This document shows, in pieces, positions 1 to 8,785 of a stretch of DNA of 64,000 nucleotides. The notes beneath the pieces were generated by a model. That model had not been told where the DNA came from. It saw nothing but the letters and a program-made list of their open reading frames with translations, and ran no database searches. Numbering within the stretch: the first letter of the stretch is position 1; each line of letters begins with the position of its first letter. This DNA is from Deltaproteobacteria bacterium (GTDB taxonomy: Bacteria > Desulfobacterota > Syntrophia > Syntrophales > Smithellaceae), in contig JAKLGV010000009.1 in assembly GCA_022710585.1 (NCBI GenBank), positions 1-64,000 of the forward strand, in the 5' to 3' direction. The position numbers and the translations under genes were made by a program.

Positions 1-23
1 TCTTCCTTCGACTTGGGACTCAT
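1..23 (-). CDS. 5' end of a minus-strand gene (partial), possibly a transposase
   Basis: On the minus strand a strong GGAGG site (complement of 31-35) sits seven bases before an ATG at 23-21, and the frame stays open to the window edge, giving MSPKSKE and one split codon. Seven residues are too few for identification. The N-terminus resembles, from memory, some integrase-core transposases of Desulfobacterota. The same ten bases, TCGGTAACAT, occur at 51-60 and 98-107 upstream of this start, as subterminal repeats of an insertion sequence might. Alternatives include any regulator starting with a similar basic stretch. Confidence 0.4.
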
Positions 24-50
24 AATTTAACCTCCGTTTCCGAATCTTTC

Positions 51-107
51 TCGGTAACATCGGTTTATGAGTCAACGTATCCTTTTTATTCATCCCTTCG
101 GTAACAT
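51..107. repeat. Short direct repeat upstream of the leftmost gene
   Basis: The decamer TCGGTAACAT is present at 51-60 and again at 98-107. If the minus-strand start at 23 belongs to a transposase, these would be the terminal repeats of an insertion sequence that ends just before the tungstate operon. No inverted partner is visible because the rest lies outside the window. The remaining bases to 266 hold the leader of the tup operon; no ModE-type site or molybdenum-cofactor riboswitch was recognised. Confidence 0.35.
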
Positions 108-272
108 TTTATTTGAGGCAATTCGATCAGGATTATTACCTTGAAATTTTGCGCCATATCGTTTATGTCTTTACTGACATTTGGGTGTGGAATATATCCG
201 GATGAAAGGTGTTCAACGTAATTGTCATTCAAATCATTGCAGCACAATCCATAAAAACAAGGAGGTATGAAA

Positions 273-1130
273 ATGAAAGTATGGGTCGGGAGATTAACGG
301 TTTTACTGATGCTGGTCTGGTCGTCTCTGGCAATGGCCGCCGATGGAAGCAAGTTTATCTTTTTATCCAGCACCATCGGGCCGATTGATGCGGGCATTGT
401 CAGCGCTCTGGAAGATCAGTTTGAAAAGGAAACGGGCATCCGTGTTCGTCATGTGGGCGCGGGCACCGGAGCGGCGCTGGATATCGCTCGCAAATGTGAA
501 ATTGATCTGGTTTTGGTCCATGCCAAATCTCTGGAAGAAAAATTTGTTGCCGACGGTTTCGGTACCGAAAGAATTCCTCTGATGTATAATGATTTTGTGA
601 TTGTCGGACCGGCGGCCGATCCGGCGGGTATTAAGGGAATGAAATCAGCCGCGGAGGCGTTAAATAAAATTATGTTCAGTAAGGCTCTATTTATCAGCCG
701 CGGGGATAAATCCGGAACGCATGTGGCGGAACTGGAGCTCTGGAGCAAGGCCGGGGTAAGCAAACCGGAAGGTCCCTGGTACGTCGTTTACGAAAAAGGT
801 TCCGAGGGTAATGCTCCGACACTGAAATATACGGATGAAAAAGAAGCCTACACCGTGATCGATCGGGCAACTTATCTTTCGCTCAAAGACAAAATCAAAC
901 TGGCCATCCTGGTGGAAGGCGACGAGGCCCTTTTGAATTATATTTCCCTGATTCCTGTGAACAAGGCAAAATGCCCGAAAGTCAACACCAAAGACACAAA
1001 AGCGTTTATCAAATGGCTGACCTCTCCCAAGAAAGGCCAGGTGATGATCAGGGATTTCGGCAAGGATAAATACGGTTCACCGCTTTTCTTCCCCAATTCC
1101 ACAGAATGGCAGAAAGCAAAGAAGAAATAA
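273..1130 (+). CDS. TupA-like tungstate-binding paralogue with altered ligand motif
   Basis: Exported periplasmic binding protein of the tungstate (TupA/PBP-like) family. A signal peptide ends near Ala-Met-Ala-Ala. Family motifs are present downstream: NDFVIVGPAADP, the ISRGDKSGTH loop and an IDRATYLSLKDK segment. The first oxyanion loop, normally TTTSTQDTG, reads SSTIGPIDAG, so ligand specificity may differ from the neighbouring true tupA. An ATG at 267 abuts the GGAGGT at 261-266; the in-frame ATG at 273 has the better six-base spacing and is chosen. It leads an operon with tupA, tupB and tupC (31 bases to the next gene). Confidence 0.85.
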   Translation: MKVWVGRLTVLLMLVWSSLAMAADGSKFIFLSSTIGPIDAGIVSALEDQFEKETGIRVRHVGAGTGAALDIARKCEIDLVLVHAKSLEEKFVADGFGTERIPLMYNDFVIVGPAADPAGIKGMKSAAEALNKIMFSKALFISRGDKSGTHVAELELWSKAGVSKPEGPWYVVYEKGSEGNAPTLKYTDEKEAYTVIDRATYLSLKDKIKLAILVEGDEALLNYISLIPVNKAKCPKVNTKDTKAFIKWLTSPKKGQVMIRDFGKDKYGSPLFFPNSTEWQKAKKK

Positions 1131-1160
1131 TCAATATTTAGTATATAAAGGAGAAAAATC

Positions 1161-2036
1161 ATGAAAATTTTTAGAAACAGCAAAGTCATAATCACATTGA
1201 TGATAGCCGCGTTGCTTGTAGCATTTGGAACAACAAGTGTATTCGCAGCGAAGGCAGCGCCCAAACAGAAGAATATTATTCTGGCGACGACCACCAGCAC
1301 ACAGGATACAGGCCTGCTCGATAAACTGATTCCCATATTTGAAAAACAGACCGGATATTTTGTGAAAACCATCGCTGTGGGTTCCGGCCAGGCGATGAAG
1401 ATGGGTGAAAAAGGCGAGGCGGATGTTATGCTGGTTCATTCCCCGGACGCGGAAAAGAAGTTCATAGAAGACGGCTATGGCATCAATCGCCAGTTGGTTA
1501 TGCACAATGATTTTATCATCGTTGGCCCCGGCGCTGATCCAGCCAAAATCAAAGGAACAAAATCATCAGCTGGTGCTATGAAAATGATCGCCCAGACGGA
1601 AAGTTTGTTTTTATCCCGCGGCGATAATTCGGGAACGCATGCCAAGGAAAAAACCTTATGGAAGAAAGCGGCCATAACACCTGCCGGGCAGAAATGGTAT
1701 CAGGAAACCGGATTGGGCATGGGACAGACGTTAAGTGTCGCCGCGGAGAAAAAAGGTTACACCCTGGCGGACCGCGGAACCTATCTGTCTCTGAAGAAAA
1801 ATCTGGGATTGGATATTCTGGTGGAAGGCGACGCAGCCCTGCTCAATATTTACCACGTGATTGAAGTCAACAGCGCCAAATGGCCTAAAGCCAATGCCGC
1901 CGGTGCCAAAGCTTTTGCCGACTTCATCGTTTCGAAAAAGACACAGGAAATTATCAAGACATTCGGTGTTGACAAATACGGTTCTCCTTTATTCTTCCCG
2001 GATGCCGGCAAGAAAGTGGAAGATTTAGGAAAATAA
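1161..2036 (+). CDS. tupA: Tungstate ABC transporter, substrate-binding protein
   Basis: Periplasmic binding protein delivering tungstate to the TupB/TupC importer. After a signal peptide ending near FAAKA it carries the complete family signature: ATTTSTQDTGLLD (residues about 42-54), ADVMLVHS, HNDFIIVGPGADP, LSRGDNSGTH and LADRGTYLSLK. These loops hold the oxyanion through Ser/Thr/Arg contacts in characterised TupA proteins. AAGGAG precedes the ATG at a normal distance. Tungsten uptake fits an anaerobe with W-dependent formate dehydrogenase or aldehyde oxidoreductase. It is similar along its length to the preceding gene, indicating tandem duplication. Confidence 0.95.
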   Translation: MKIFRNSKVIITLMIAALLVAFGTTSVFAAKAAPKQKNIILATTTSTQDTGLLDKLIPIFEKQTGYFVKTIAVGSGQAMKMGEKGEADVMLVHSPDAEKKFIEDGYGINRQLVMHNDFIIVGPGADPAKIKGTKSSAGAMKMIAQTESLFLSRGDNSGTHAKEKTLWKKAAITPAGQKWYQETGLGMGQTLSVAAEKKGYTLADRGTYLSLKKNLGLDILVEGDAALLNIYHVIEVNSAKWPKANAAGAKAFADFIVSKKTQEIIKTFGVDKYGSPLFFPDAGKKVEDLGK

Positions 2037-2042
2037 AACAAT

Positions 2043-2741
2043 ATGGAATTAATTGTTCAGGGGATCATCAAGGCTTTTGAGTTAATCGTTACTTTTGATC
2101 CCGAAGTATTGGGCATCACGTGGCTGTCTTTGAAAATATCAGGGACAGCCACGTTTATCAGTCTTTTTATCGGCGTTTCCATCGGCACAGCTGTTGCGTT
2201 AAACAATTTTTTCGGGAAAAGATTTGTCATCAGTTTAATCAATACGGGTATGGGACTGCCGCCGGTGGTCGTCGGTTTGTTTGTCACCATGCTGATCTGG
2301 CGCAGCGGTCCGTTCGGGTTTCTGGAAATACTCTATACACCCTACGCCATGATTATCGCCCAAGCCATCATCGCCACGCCGATTGTCATGGGTATTTCTC
2401 TGGCATCCATCCAGAATCTGCCGCCGAATCTGCGTTTGCAAATCCTGTCTCTGGGTGCGAGCCGCCTGCAGATGGTGTGGATTCTGATTAAGGAAGCGAA
2501 ACTCCCGCTTCTGGCGGCGGTTATGGCAGGCTTCGGCGGCGTGATTTCCGAAGTCGGCGCTTCCATTATGGTCGGTGGTAATATCAAAGGCTACTCCCGT
2601 GTTCTCACCACCGCAACTGTGATGGAAACCGGAAAGGGAAATTTTGACATCGCCATCGCGCTGGGCATCATTCTTTTAATCCTCGCTTTCATGATCAATG
2701 CCCTGCTTACCCAAATCCAGCAAAGGCAGCATCTCCGATGA
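2043..2741 (+). CDS. tupB: Tungstate ABC transporter, permease
   Basis: Integral membrane permease of the TupB family, 232 residues with about five hydrophobic segments (for example residues 27-49, 73-90 and 207-228). The cytoplasmic coupling loop, of the form SLGASRLQMVWILIKEAKLP near residue 138-157, contacts the ATPase. It starts six bases after tupA and overlaps tupC by four bases (ATGA), so the three are translationally coupled. Confidence 0.93.
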   Translation: MELIVQGIIKAFELIVTFDPEVLGITWLSLKISGTATFISLFIGVSIGTAVALNNFFGKRFVISLINTGMGLPPVVVGLFVTMLIWRSGPFGFLEILYTPYAMIIAQAIIATPIVMGISLASIQNLPPNLRLQILSLGASRLQMVWILIKEAKLPLLAAVMAGFGGVISEVGASIMVGGNIKGYSRVLTTATVMETGKGNFDIAIALGIILLILAFMINALLTQIQQRQHLR

Positions 2742-3829
2742 AATCAGACATCATGATGAAAGCGGAGAATATCGTTTTAAACCGCGGCGGCGTTACCGTG
2801 CTGAATATTCCGGAGTTACGGGTGCAGCAGGGGAGGATTCTGGCGCTGATCGGGCCCAATGGCGCGGGGAAATCGACATTACTGCTGATGATGGCAGGCC
2901 TTTTAAAACCTCAAGAAGGGAGAATCTATTTTCAGGGGCAGCCGGTGCAAACAAGGTCGGAACTGGCCATGCTGCGTCGCCACGTGTCGGTGGTTTTCCA
3001 GGAACCGCTGCTTTTAAACAGCAATGTTTTTGATAACGTCGCTCTGGGATTGAAGTTCCGGAAATTCAAGAATGACGAATTAAAATCTAAAGTCCAGGAG
3101 GCGCTGGAGTATTTCGGGATCACGCATCTGGCCAAGCGTTCGGCACGGGCTCTTTCTGGAGGGGAAGCCAAAAGAGTTTCGCTGGCGCGCGCGTTCGCCA
3201 TCGAACCCAAAATGCTGCTGTTGGACGAGGCTTTTAATTCACTCGATCCGCCTTCCCGGGAAACCATCATCGAAGATCTGAAGAGAATCCTCGAGGAGAC
3301 GAAGATGACGGCGGTTCTGGTTTTGCATGACCGTGAAGAGACGCTGCGTCTGGCGCAGGATGTCAGCGTGATGAACAGCGGAACCATCGTCCAGACCGGG
3401 ACGACGTCCGCAGTATACAATCATCCGGATTCCGAATTTGTCGCCAATTTTGTCGGCACGGAAACGATCTTGGAAGGGACGGTGCAAAGCTGTTCCGAAG
3501 GAAATATCATTGTTACTGTCAGCGGCAGAGAGATTGAAGCGATCGGCAGTTGCAATATCGGGCAGAAAGTCTTCTGCTGCCTGAGGCCGGAGAATGTCAT
3601 TTTATCCGCTCAAATGCCGGAAAAAATCAGTGCCCGCAATGTTTTTGAAGCCAAAGTGACCAAAATCATCCGTCAGGGATTCTTCAATAAGCTGTTTCTG
3701 GACGGCGGTTTCCCCATCGTCGCCTATATTACCGTACCGTCCTGTGAGGATCTGGGCATTCGTCAGGGATCATCAGTGATCGCTTCCTTTAAAGCGACGT
3801 CTGTTCATATCATTCCGCAAAGCAAATAA
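2738..3829 (+). CDS. tupC: Tungstate ABC transporter, ATP-binding protein
   Basis: ABC ATPase energising tungstate import. Walker A GPNGAGKS is at residues 39-46, the signature LSGGEAKRVSLARAF near 139, Walker B LLLDEAFNSLD near 159-169 and the switch His in VLVLHDREE. Beyond about residue 285 lies a TOBE-type domain, usual in molybdate/tungstate ATPases, where the oxyanion may bind and inhibit the transporter. Last gene of the tup operon. Confidence 0.93.
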   Translation: MKSDIMMKAENIVLNRGGVTVLNIPELRVQQGRILALIGPNGAGKSTLLLMMAGLLKPQEGRIYFQGQPVQTRSELAMLRRHVSVVFQEPLLLNSNVFDNVALGLKFRKFKNDELKSKVQEALEYFGITHLAKRSARALSGGEAKRVSLARAFAIEPKMLLLDEAFNSLDPPSRETIIEDLKRILEETKMTAVLVLHDREETLRLAQDVSVMNSGTIVQTGTTSAVYNHPDSEFVANFVGTETILEGTVQSCSEGNIIVTVSGREIEAIGSCNIGQKVFCCLRPENVILSAQMPEKISARNVFEAKVTKIIRQGFFNKLFLDGGFPIVAYITVPSCEDLGIRQGSSVIASFKATSVHIIPQSK

Positions 3830-3954
3830 TTTGCCGATCGTAAAAAATAGCTGAACTCTGATTGAAGATGTGGTAAAAATTATACTTCTTCCATTTTGGA
3901 GATTTTAATATGAAAGCTTAAACAAGCAGCCGGCAGCAAGGAGAATATAATTTT

Positions 3955-4965
3955 ATGTTGATTGTCATGCATCGCAATGCCACGTCCAAACAAATCAGTG
4001 CGGTGATTACAGCGGTGGAGAAAATGGGTTTGCAGGCGTCCTCCATTCCCGGAAGTGAAAGGACGGCGATCGGCGTTCTGGGCAATAAAGGGTATGTGGA
4101 TGATCTTTCCATCCGTGATCTTTCCGGCGTGAAGGATGTGATTCATGTTTCCAAACCCTACAAAATGGTCTCCCGGGATTTTCACCCGCGTCCGACGATT
4201 ATCAAAATCGGCCAGGTGGAAATCGGAGAGGGAAAAAGCCCGGTTGTCATTGCCGGTCCGTGTGCCGTGGAAAGCGAACATCAGATTATCAGGACGGCCC
4301 GGGCGGTCAAGTCAGCCGGCGCCGAGATGCTGCGGGGCGGCGCTTTCAAGCCCCGCACCGGTCCCTATACCTTTCAGGGATTGAAGGAAGAAGGGCTGAA
4401 ACTGTTGGCGATGGCCAAAAAGGAAACCGGCCTGCCGATTGTTTCGGAGGTCATGGCCTCTGAAAACGTGGCCCTGGTGGCCGGTTATGTGGATGTGCTG
4501 CAGATCGGCGCCAGAAATATGCAGAATTTCGATTTGCTGCGCGAAGTGGGGCGTGCCGGGAAACCGGTTTTTCTGAAAAGAGGTCTGAGCGCCACCATTG
4601 AGGAATTTCTGGCGGCAGCCGAATACATTCTCGCGGAGGGCAATTCGCAGGTGATTCTTTGCGAACGGGGCATTCGAACCTATGAAACAGCCACGCGCAA
4701 TACACTGGATCTGTCCGTTGTGCCCATTATCAAAGAGTTGTCTCATCTGCCCATTGTCGTCGATCCGTCGCATGCTACCGGCAAGCGCAGCCTGGTGCCG
4801 CCGATGGCGAAAGCGGCACTGGTGGCCGGGGCTCACGGCGTTATGATTGAGGTTCACCCCGATCCGGAAAAGGCTCTTTCCGATGGACCTCAGTCCCTGA
4901 CGATTCCCGGATTCGAAAAACTGATGGAAGAAATCAGACAGATTAAAAAATTCCTGGGCCATTAA
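3955..4965 (+). CDS. aroF: 3-deoxy-7-phosphoheptulonate synthase (DAHP synthase)
   Basis: Catalyses the first shikimate step, condensing phosphoenolpyruvate with erythrose 4-phosphate. This is the 336-residue type I-beta form: an N-terminal ferredoxin-like regulatory domain (about 1-70, starting [14 protein letters not shown]) and a TIM barrel with GPCAVE (about 101), the KPRTGPY motif (about 131), EVMASENV, and [12 protein letters not shown] for metal and substrate binding. AAGGAG at 3938-3943 lies 11 bases upstream. No leader peptide rich in aromatic codons was seen, so attenuation is not supported. Confidence 0.95.
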   Translation: MLIVMHRNATSKQISAVITAVEKMGLQASSIPGSERTAIGVLGNKGYVDDLSIRDLSGVKDVIHVSKPYKMVSRDFHPRPTIIKIGQVEIGEGKSPVVIAGPCAVESEHQIIRTARAVKSAGAEMLRGGAFKPRTGPYTFQGLKEEGLKLLAMAKKETGLPIVSEVMASENVALVAGYVDVLQIGARNMQNFDLLREVGRAGKPVFLKRGLSATIEEFLAAAEYILAEGNSQVILCERGIRTYETATRNTLDLSVVPIIKELSHLPIVVDPSHATGKRSLVPPMAKAALVAGAHGVMIEVHPDPEKALSDGPQSLTIPGFEKLMEEIRQIKKFLGH

Positions 4966-4999
4966 AAAATTTTTGGCCGGATCCTGAGAGCGCTATGAA

Positions 5000-5593
5000 A
5001 TGAAACTGCTGATCCGAGGCGGAAGTATTGCCGCCGGCTATGGCGTGACAAAAAGTTACGTGGATATTCTTCAGGATTCCCTGAGCAATCAGGGTATTGA
5101 GATCATCAACCGCTCCCGTTTCCGGGAAACCTCTTTTGAAGGTATCGAAACATTCAATGAAGATATCGGGTGTTTTCGACCGGATATTCTTCTTATCCAG
5201 TTCGGCGTCGATGATGCTTTCGGATATGTCTACCGTTCTGAATTTCAGGAAAACATCGTGCAGCTCATCCGGCTGGCGCGTCTTAAATTCAATCCGGTTA
5301 TTTTTCTGGCGACCGCCCAGACGTTTGAAAATCCTTATGATATGGATGCCGTCCACATCTTCTACAGATCTCTGCGTATTGTGGCTTCGGACCTGGCATG
5401 CTGTTTGATACCGGTGCACAGCTACTGGGCGGGCTATCTGGACGAATATCATTTAGGCGTCAGGGATCTGGTGCAGGATGATTGCCGATACCCGAATGAA
5501 CACGGACATCGGGTGATTGCCGAAGCGATCCTTCACGGGCTGGAACTGCACGGAAGCGGCATCTTTTCGCGGGCCGTGAAAAAGATTGGATAA
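5000..5593 (+). CDS. SGNH/GDSL-family hydrolase
   Basis: A 197-residue protein with degenerate SGNH-hydrolase blocks: RGGSIAAGYG (block I, nucleophile Ser with GGS in place of GDS), LIQFGVDDA (block III, normally GxND), and PNEHGHRVIAEAI (block V catalytic His). No signal peptide, so a cytoplasmic esterase or deacetylase is plausible; the substrate is unknown. It follows aroF by 34 bases and may share its transcript. The Asn-to-Asp change in block III makes catalytic competence uncertain. Confidence 0.72.
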   Translation: MKLLIRGGSIAAGYGVTKSYVDILQDSLSNQGIEIINRSRFRETSFEGIETFNEDIGCFRPDILLIQFGVDDAFGYVYRSEFQENIVQLIRLARLKFNPVIFLATAQTFENPYDMDAVHIFYRSLRIVASDLACCLIPVHSYWAGYLDEYHLGVRDLVQDDCRYPNEHGHRVIAEAILHGLELHGSGIFSRAVKKIG

Positions 5594-5643
5594 TGGATCA
5601 AAAAAAATGATATAAAACGCCACGCTTTTGAAGGAGGACGGAA

Positions 5644-6075
5644 ATTATTTTTCATTACGATCTTTACCTGGAAAAATTGAAAAACGGCAGGAAGGGATTA
5701 AATCCCTATCTTGATTTTTTTGGAGTGACGCTGGATGAACTGAAAGACGGCTACGCCCGCTTCCGGATGCCGGTGCGTCCGGAATATCTGCAGGGGGCAG
5801 GGGCCATGCAGGGAGGTCTGATCGTCGCGCTGGCCGATGAGGCCATTGCTCACGCGATGATGACGCAGTTAACGCCTGAAGAGGGACTGACCACCATCGA
5901 GCTGAAAAGCAATTTTCTCGCGGGCGTCAGCGAAGGTGAACTGATTGCCGCCGCCACCGTGTTTAAAAAGGGGCAGAGTCTGGTCATCGGTGACTGCCTG
6001 GTGACCGATCAACGGGAGAGAAAGATCTGCCGTGTTTCGGCGACTTTCCTGCTTTTGAAGAAAAAACAAGAATAA
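5644..6075 (+). CDS. PaaI-type hotdog-fold acyl-CoA thioesterase, probable ATT start
   Basis: Hotdog-fold thioesterase. It has the PaaI signature: NPYLDFFGVTL at the N-terminus, then GAMQGGLIVALADEAIAHAM carrying the active-site helix, and LKSNFLAGVSEGELIAAATV. A TTG at 5677 is in frame but has no ribosome-binding site. AAGGAGG at 5631-5637 is instead placed correctly for an ATT at 5644 (six bases) or 5647 (nine bases), which would add FHYDLYLEKL-type N-terminal residues typical of the family. No ATG, GTG or TTG lies between the site and 5677. Substrate is unknown. Confidence 0.8.
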   Translation: MIFHYDLYLEKLKNGRKGLNPYLDFFGVTLDELKDGYARFRMPVRPEYLQGAGAMQGGLIVALADEAIAHAMMTQLTPEEGLTTIELKSNFLAGVSEGELIAAATVFKKGQSLVIGDCLVTDQRERKICRVSATFLLLKKKQE

Positions 6076-6103
6076 TCCGATATTTCCGAATCCGCATATC
6101 CTT

Positions 6104-6136
6104 GTTGACTCACGGTTTTAAATTTGCTAAGTCAAC
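6104..6136. repeat. Spaced inverted repeat upstream of the PHP gene
   Basis: GTTGACT at 6104-6110 is mirrored by AGTCAAC at 6130-6136 with 19 bases between. It lies upstream of the candidate promoter for the glycan-like operon and might be an operator. No regulator is linked to it by sequence. Confidence 0.35.
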
Positions 6137-6142
6137 GTCAAG

Positions 6143-6170
6143 TTTATGATTTTTTGTAAACCGGTACAAT
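6143..6170 (+). promoter_or_regulatory. Candidate sigma-70 promoter of the PHP/GT4 operon
   Basis: TTTATG at 6143-6148 and TACAAT at 6165-6170 are separated by 16 bases. The -10 is close to consensus, the -35 weak. A start near 6177 would leave a leader of about 15 bases before the TTG at 6192. Confidence 0.35.
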
Positions 6171-6191
6171 TTATCGTCAGGATGTTTTTAA

Positions 6192-6842
6192 TTGATTGAT
6201 CTGCATACTCATTCTATTTTCAGTGATGGGGAATTGGTGCCGGCGGAACTGGCGCAGCGCGCCCTGGCCGCCGGTTATAAATTTGTAGCCATTACGGATC
6301 ATGTCGATCATTCCAATATTGATTTTGTCATTCCCCGGATGGTCAGGGTCTGTGCACAGATCACTGACGCCGGAAAAATTCAGACATTCCCCGGTGTGGA
6401 AATCACCCATGTCGCTCCCGATCAAATAGCCGATCTGGCTGATGAAGCCAGGAAACTGGGCGCGAAAGTTGTCATTGTTCACGGGGAAACCATTGTGGAG
6501 CCGGTTCCCGCGGGCACTAATCTGGCCGCACTCCACTCAGACATCGACATTCTGGCGCATCCCGGATTGCTGACTGAAGAAGAAGCGTGTCTGGCCGCGG
6601 AAAGGGGAATTTATCTGGAGATCACCACACGCCGGGGGCATGGCTTCACAAACGGACTTGTGGCGCAGATGGCGAAGCGGTTCAACGCCGGTCTGATTCT
6701 TAATAATGATGCTCACTCCCCATCTGATTTCGTAGGCCGTACAAGAGCGACCAGCATTGCTCGCGGCGCAGGACTGAATGATGACGAAATATCCGAGATG
6801 CTGGAAAATTCACAAAGGATGGTCAAAAAATTGTCGGTATGA
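6192..6842 (+). CDS. PHP-domain phosphoesterase
   Basis: A 216-residue PHP-superfamily metal-dependent phosphoesterase, related to histidinol-phosphatase-like and YcdX-like proteins. Metal ligands are visible in IDLHTHSIFSDGEL (residues 2-15), ITDHVDHSN, the VHGETI segment, ILAHPGLL and LNNDAHSP. The start is TTG: the in-frame codon just before it overlaps TAA, and AGGA at 6179-6182 is suitably placed. It overlaps the next gene by four bases (ATGA), so it belongs with the glycosyltransferase operon, perhaps removing phosphate from a sugar or polyprenyl intermediate; that role is inference. Confidence 0.85.
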   Translation: MIDLHTHSIFSDGELVPAELAQRALAAGYKFVAITDHVDHSNIDFVIPRMVRVCAQITDAGKIQTFPGVEITHVAPDQIADLADEARKLGAKVVIVHGETIVEPVPAGTNLAALHSDIDILAHPGLLTEEEACLAAERGIYLEITTRRGHGFTNGLVAQMAKRFNAGLILNNDAHSPSDFVGRTRATSIARGAGLNDDEISEMLENSQRMVKKLSV

Positions 6843-8098
6843 AAAGAAAATCCAAATCACAGCCTTTGAAAATTTGCCTGTTGACCTACCGGGGCAACCC
6901 GACGTGCGGCGGGCAGGGCGTTTATATCAAGCATCTGAGCAAGGCGCTGAGTGATCTCGGTCATGAAGTGGATGTGCTCTCTGGACCGCCGTATCCTCAT
7001 CTCGATGCCAAGGTGCATCTGCACCGGCTGCCCAGTCTCGATCTTTATAATTCGGAACATCCCTTTCGCGTCAAGAAAGTCAGCGCGCTGGCCAATCCGC
7101 TTAATGCGTATGAATTTCTGAGCATGTGCACGGGAAGATTTCCCGAGCCCTACACGTTTGGCGTTCGCGCCTACAATTATCTGCAGAGACATAAAAATAA
7201 ATATGATATTGTTCATGACAATCAGTGCCTCGCTTACGGCATCGGCAAGATAGCTCAGCATATCGTTCCCACGATAGCCACCATTCACCACCCCATCACC
7301 GTTGACCGGCAGGAGGAATTCAAATCGGCGACGACCAGAAAGGGCATCAGAAAGGTAAAGCGATGGTATTCCTTCATCCGGATGCAGAAAGAAGTGGCCC
7401 GTCAGCTGTCGCATATTGTGACCGTGTCGGAATGCTCCAAAGTCGATATTGCCGAGGAGTTTTCCATTCCTTCGTCCCGATTCCGTGTCGTTCCCAACGG
7501 CATCAACAAAGAATTCTTTTATCCTGTACACAACGCGTCACGCCCGGAGAATTCTATTATCGTAACCAACAGCGCAGACACGCCGCTGAAGGGGTTGCGC
7601 TATCTGCTGGAGGCTGTCGCGCTGATCCGAAAAACACAGCCGTTGAAATTAACTGTGATCGGTGAGCCCAAGAAAAATGGAATCATTAAAAAACTGGTGG
7701 CAGATCTGGCCATTGAAGATATTGTCCGTTTTACCGGACGCATCGCGAATGAAGAGTTTGCCGGTTATTATTCCAACGCGACGATCGCGGTCGTGCCGTC
7801 CCTGTATGAAGGGTTTGGTTTGCCGGCTGCGGAAGCCATGGCCTGCGGTGTACCGCTGATCAGCACCAGCGGCGGCGCGCTGCCGGAAGTGGTCGGCGAT
7901 GCCGGCATTATCGTTCCCCCAGCCGATGCCGCGTCCCTGGCCAGGGAGATCACATTCCTGTTCAATCATCCGGAACAGCGCAAGAAACTGGCGAAGGCCG
8001 GGATCGAAAGAGTGGATTCTATTTTCAACTGGTCAAAAGCCGCCGGTGACATGGTGGATGTTTACAGAGAGGCGATTCATGATTACCGTGGAAATTAG
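6839..8098 (+). CDS. Glycosyltransferase family 4
   Basis: A 419-residue GT-B glycosyltransferase. The N-terminal acceptor domain has the glycine-rich GNPTCGGQGVYIKHL loop (about residues 19-33); the C-terminal donor domain has the EX7E-type motif in SLYEGFGLPAAEAMACG (about 321-337). It is a cytosolic or membrane-peripheral enzyme using a nucleotide sugar; donor and acceptor are not predictable. Coupled to the PHP gene upstream (ATGA overlap) and overlaps the downstream methyltransferase start by 20 bases. Confidence 0.92.
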   Translation: MKRKSKSQPLKICLLTYRGNPTCGGQGVYIKHLSKALSDLGHEVDVLSGPPYPHLDAKVHLHRLPSLDLYNSEHPFRVKKVSALANPLNAYEFLSMCTGRFPEPYTFGVRAYNYLQRHKNKYDIVHDNQCLAYGIGKIAQHIVPTIATIHHPITVDRQEEFKSATTRKGIRKVKRWYSFIRMQKEVARQLSHIVTVSECSKVDIAEEFSIPSSRFRVVPNGINKEFFYPVHNASRPENSIIVTNSADTPLKGLRYLLEAVALIRKTQPLKLTVIGEPKKNGIIKKLVADLAIEDIVRFTGRIANEEFAGYYSNATIAVVPSLYEGFGLPAAEAMACGVPLISTSGGALPEVVGDAGIIVPPADAASLAREITFLFNHPEQRKKLAKAGIERVDSIFNWSKAAGDMVDVYREAIHDYRGN

Positions 8099-8780
8099 CA
8101 AACTGAATCTGAAGCCCGACGATGTTGTGCTGGATGCCGGCTGTGGATTGGGCAGGCATCTGCGTCATCTGGCCAGGCTTCCGGGTTTGAAAATTTACGG
8201 GATTGATCGCAACACGTGGGCTTTGACGGAAACGTCAAAATCAATGGAGTCGCAGCCGGACGCGGTCTCAAAAGATTATCTGATGTCCGTTGCCGATATC
8301 AATAAACTGCCCTTCGCGGACGCGTCGTTTGACTGCATTATTTGTTCGGAGGTTCTGGAGCATATTCCCGATCATCAAAATGCCATCCGGGAACTCGACA
8401 GAATATTGAAGCCGAACGGCACCCTGGTGGTGAGTGTGCCGCGCTTTTTTGCCGAGAGAATCTGCTGGCTGATTTCGCACGCCTATCATAATGAAGAGGG
8501 CGGCCATATCCGTATCTACAGAAAAAAACAGCTCTATCGGATGCTGACCGGGCAGGGATTCCAATGCTGGAAGATCAATTACAAGCACGCGCTTCACTCT
8601 CCCTACTGGTGGCTCAAATGTATGGTGGGGATTAAGAATGAGGAACATCCGCTGGTCAGGGCTTACCGGAAATTTCTGGAATGGGATATTATGAAAAAGC
8701 CGCGGCCGGTCCGGATGCTGGAAGACTTGCTCAATCCGCTTATGGGCAAAAGCATCGTTTATTATCTTAAAAAAGGTTGA
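8079..8780 (+). CDS. Class I SAM-dependent methyltransferase
   Basis: Methyltransf_11-type enzyme, about 233 residues from the ATG at 8079. Motif I is VVLDAGCGLGRHL (residues 16-28), with IICSEVLEHIPD as the post-II motif. The frame stays open upstream to 7899, but that part overlaps the glycosyltransferase coding sequence, and AGAGAGG just before 8079 supports the shorter start. The C-terminal half is rich in Tyr/Trp/His and may bind a lipid or glycan acceptor. Part of the PHP-GT4 operon. Confidence 0.88.
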   Translation: MITVEISKLNLKPDDVVLDAGCGLGRHLRHLARLPGLKIYGIDRNTWALTETSKSMESQPDAVSKDYLMSVADINKLPFADASFDCIICSEVLEHIPDHQNAIRELDRILKPNGTLVVSVPRFFAERICWLISHAYHNEEGGHIRIYRKKQLYRMLTGQGFQCWKINYKHALHSPYWWLKCMVGIKNEEHPLVRAYRKFLEWDIMKKPRPVRMLEDLLNPLMGKSIVYYLKKG

Positions 8781-8785
8781 TTGGA

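Noticed and set aside
110-260. Molybdenum/tungsten cofactor riboswitch or ModE site upstream of tup genes
   Set aside because: No conserved riboswitch core or ModE palindrome could be recognised.
2932-3420. 162-codon minus-strand frame inside tupC
   Set aside because: Lies wholly antisense to a well-supported ATPase and has Ser/Arg-rich composition typical of shadow frames.
3911-3921. Tiny open frame ATG-AAA-GCT-TAA before aroF with a GGAG site
   Set aside because: Three codons without aromatic residues or an attenuator hairpin; nothing supports a leader peptide.
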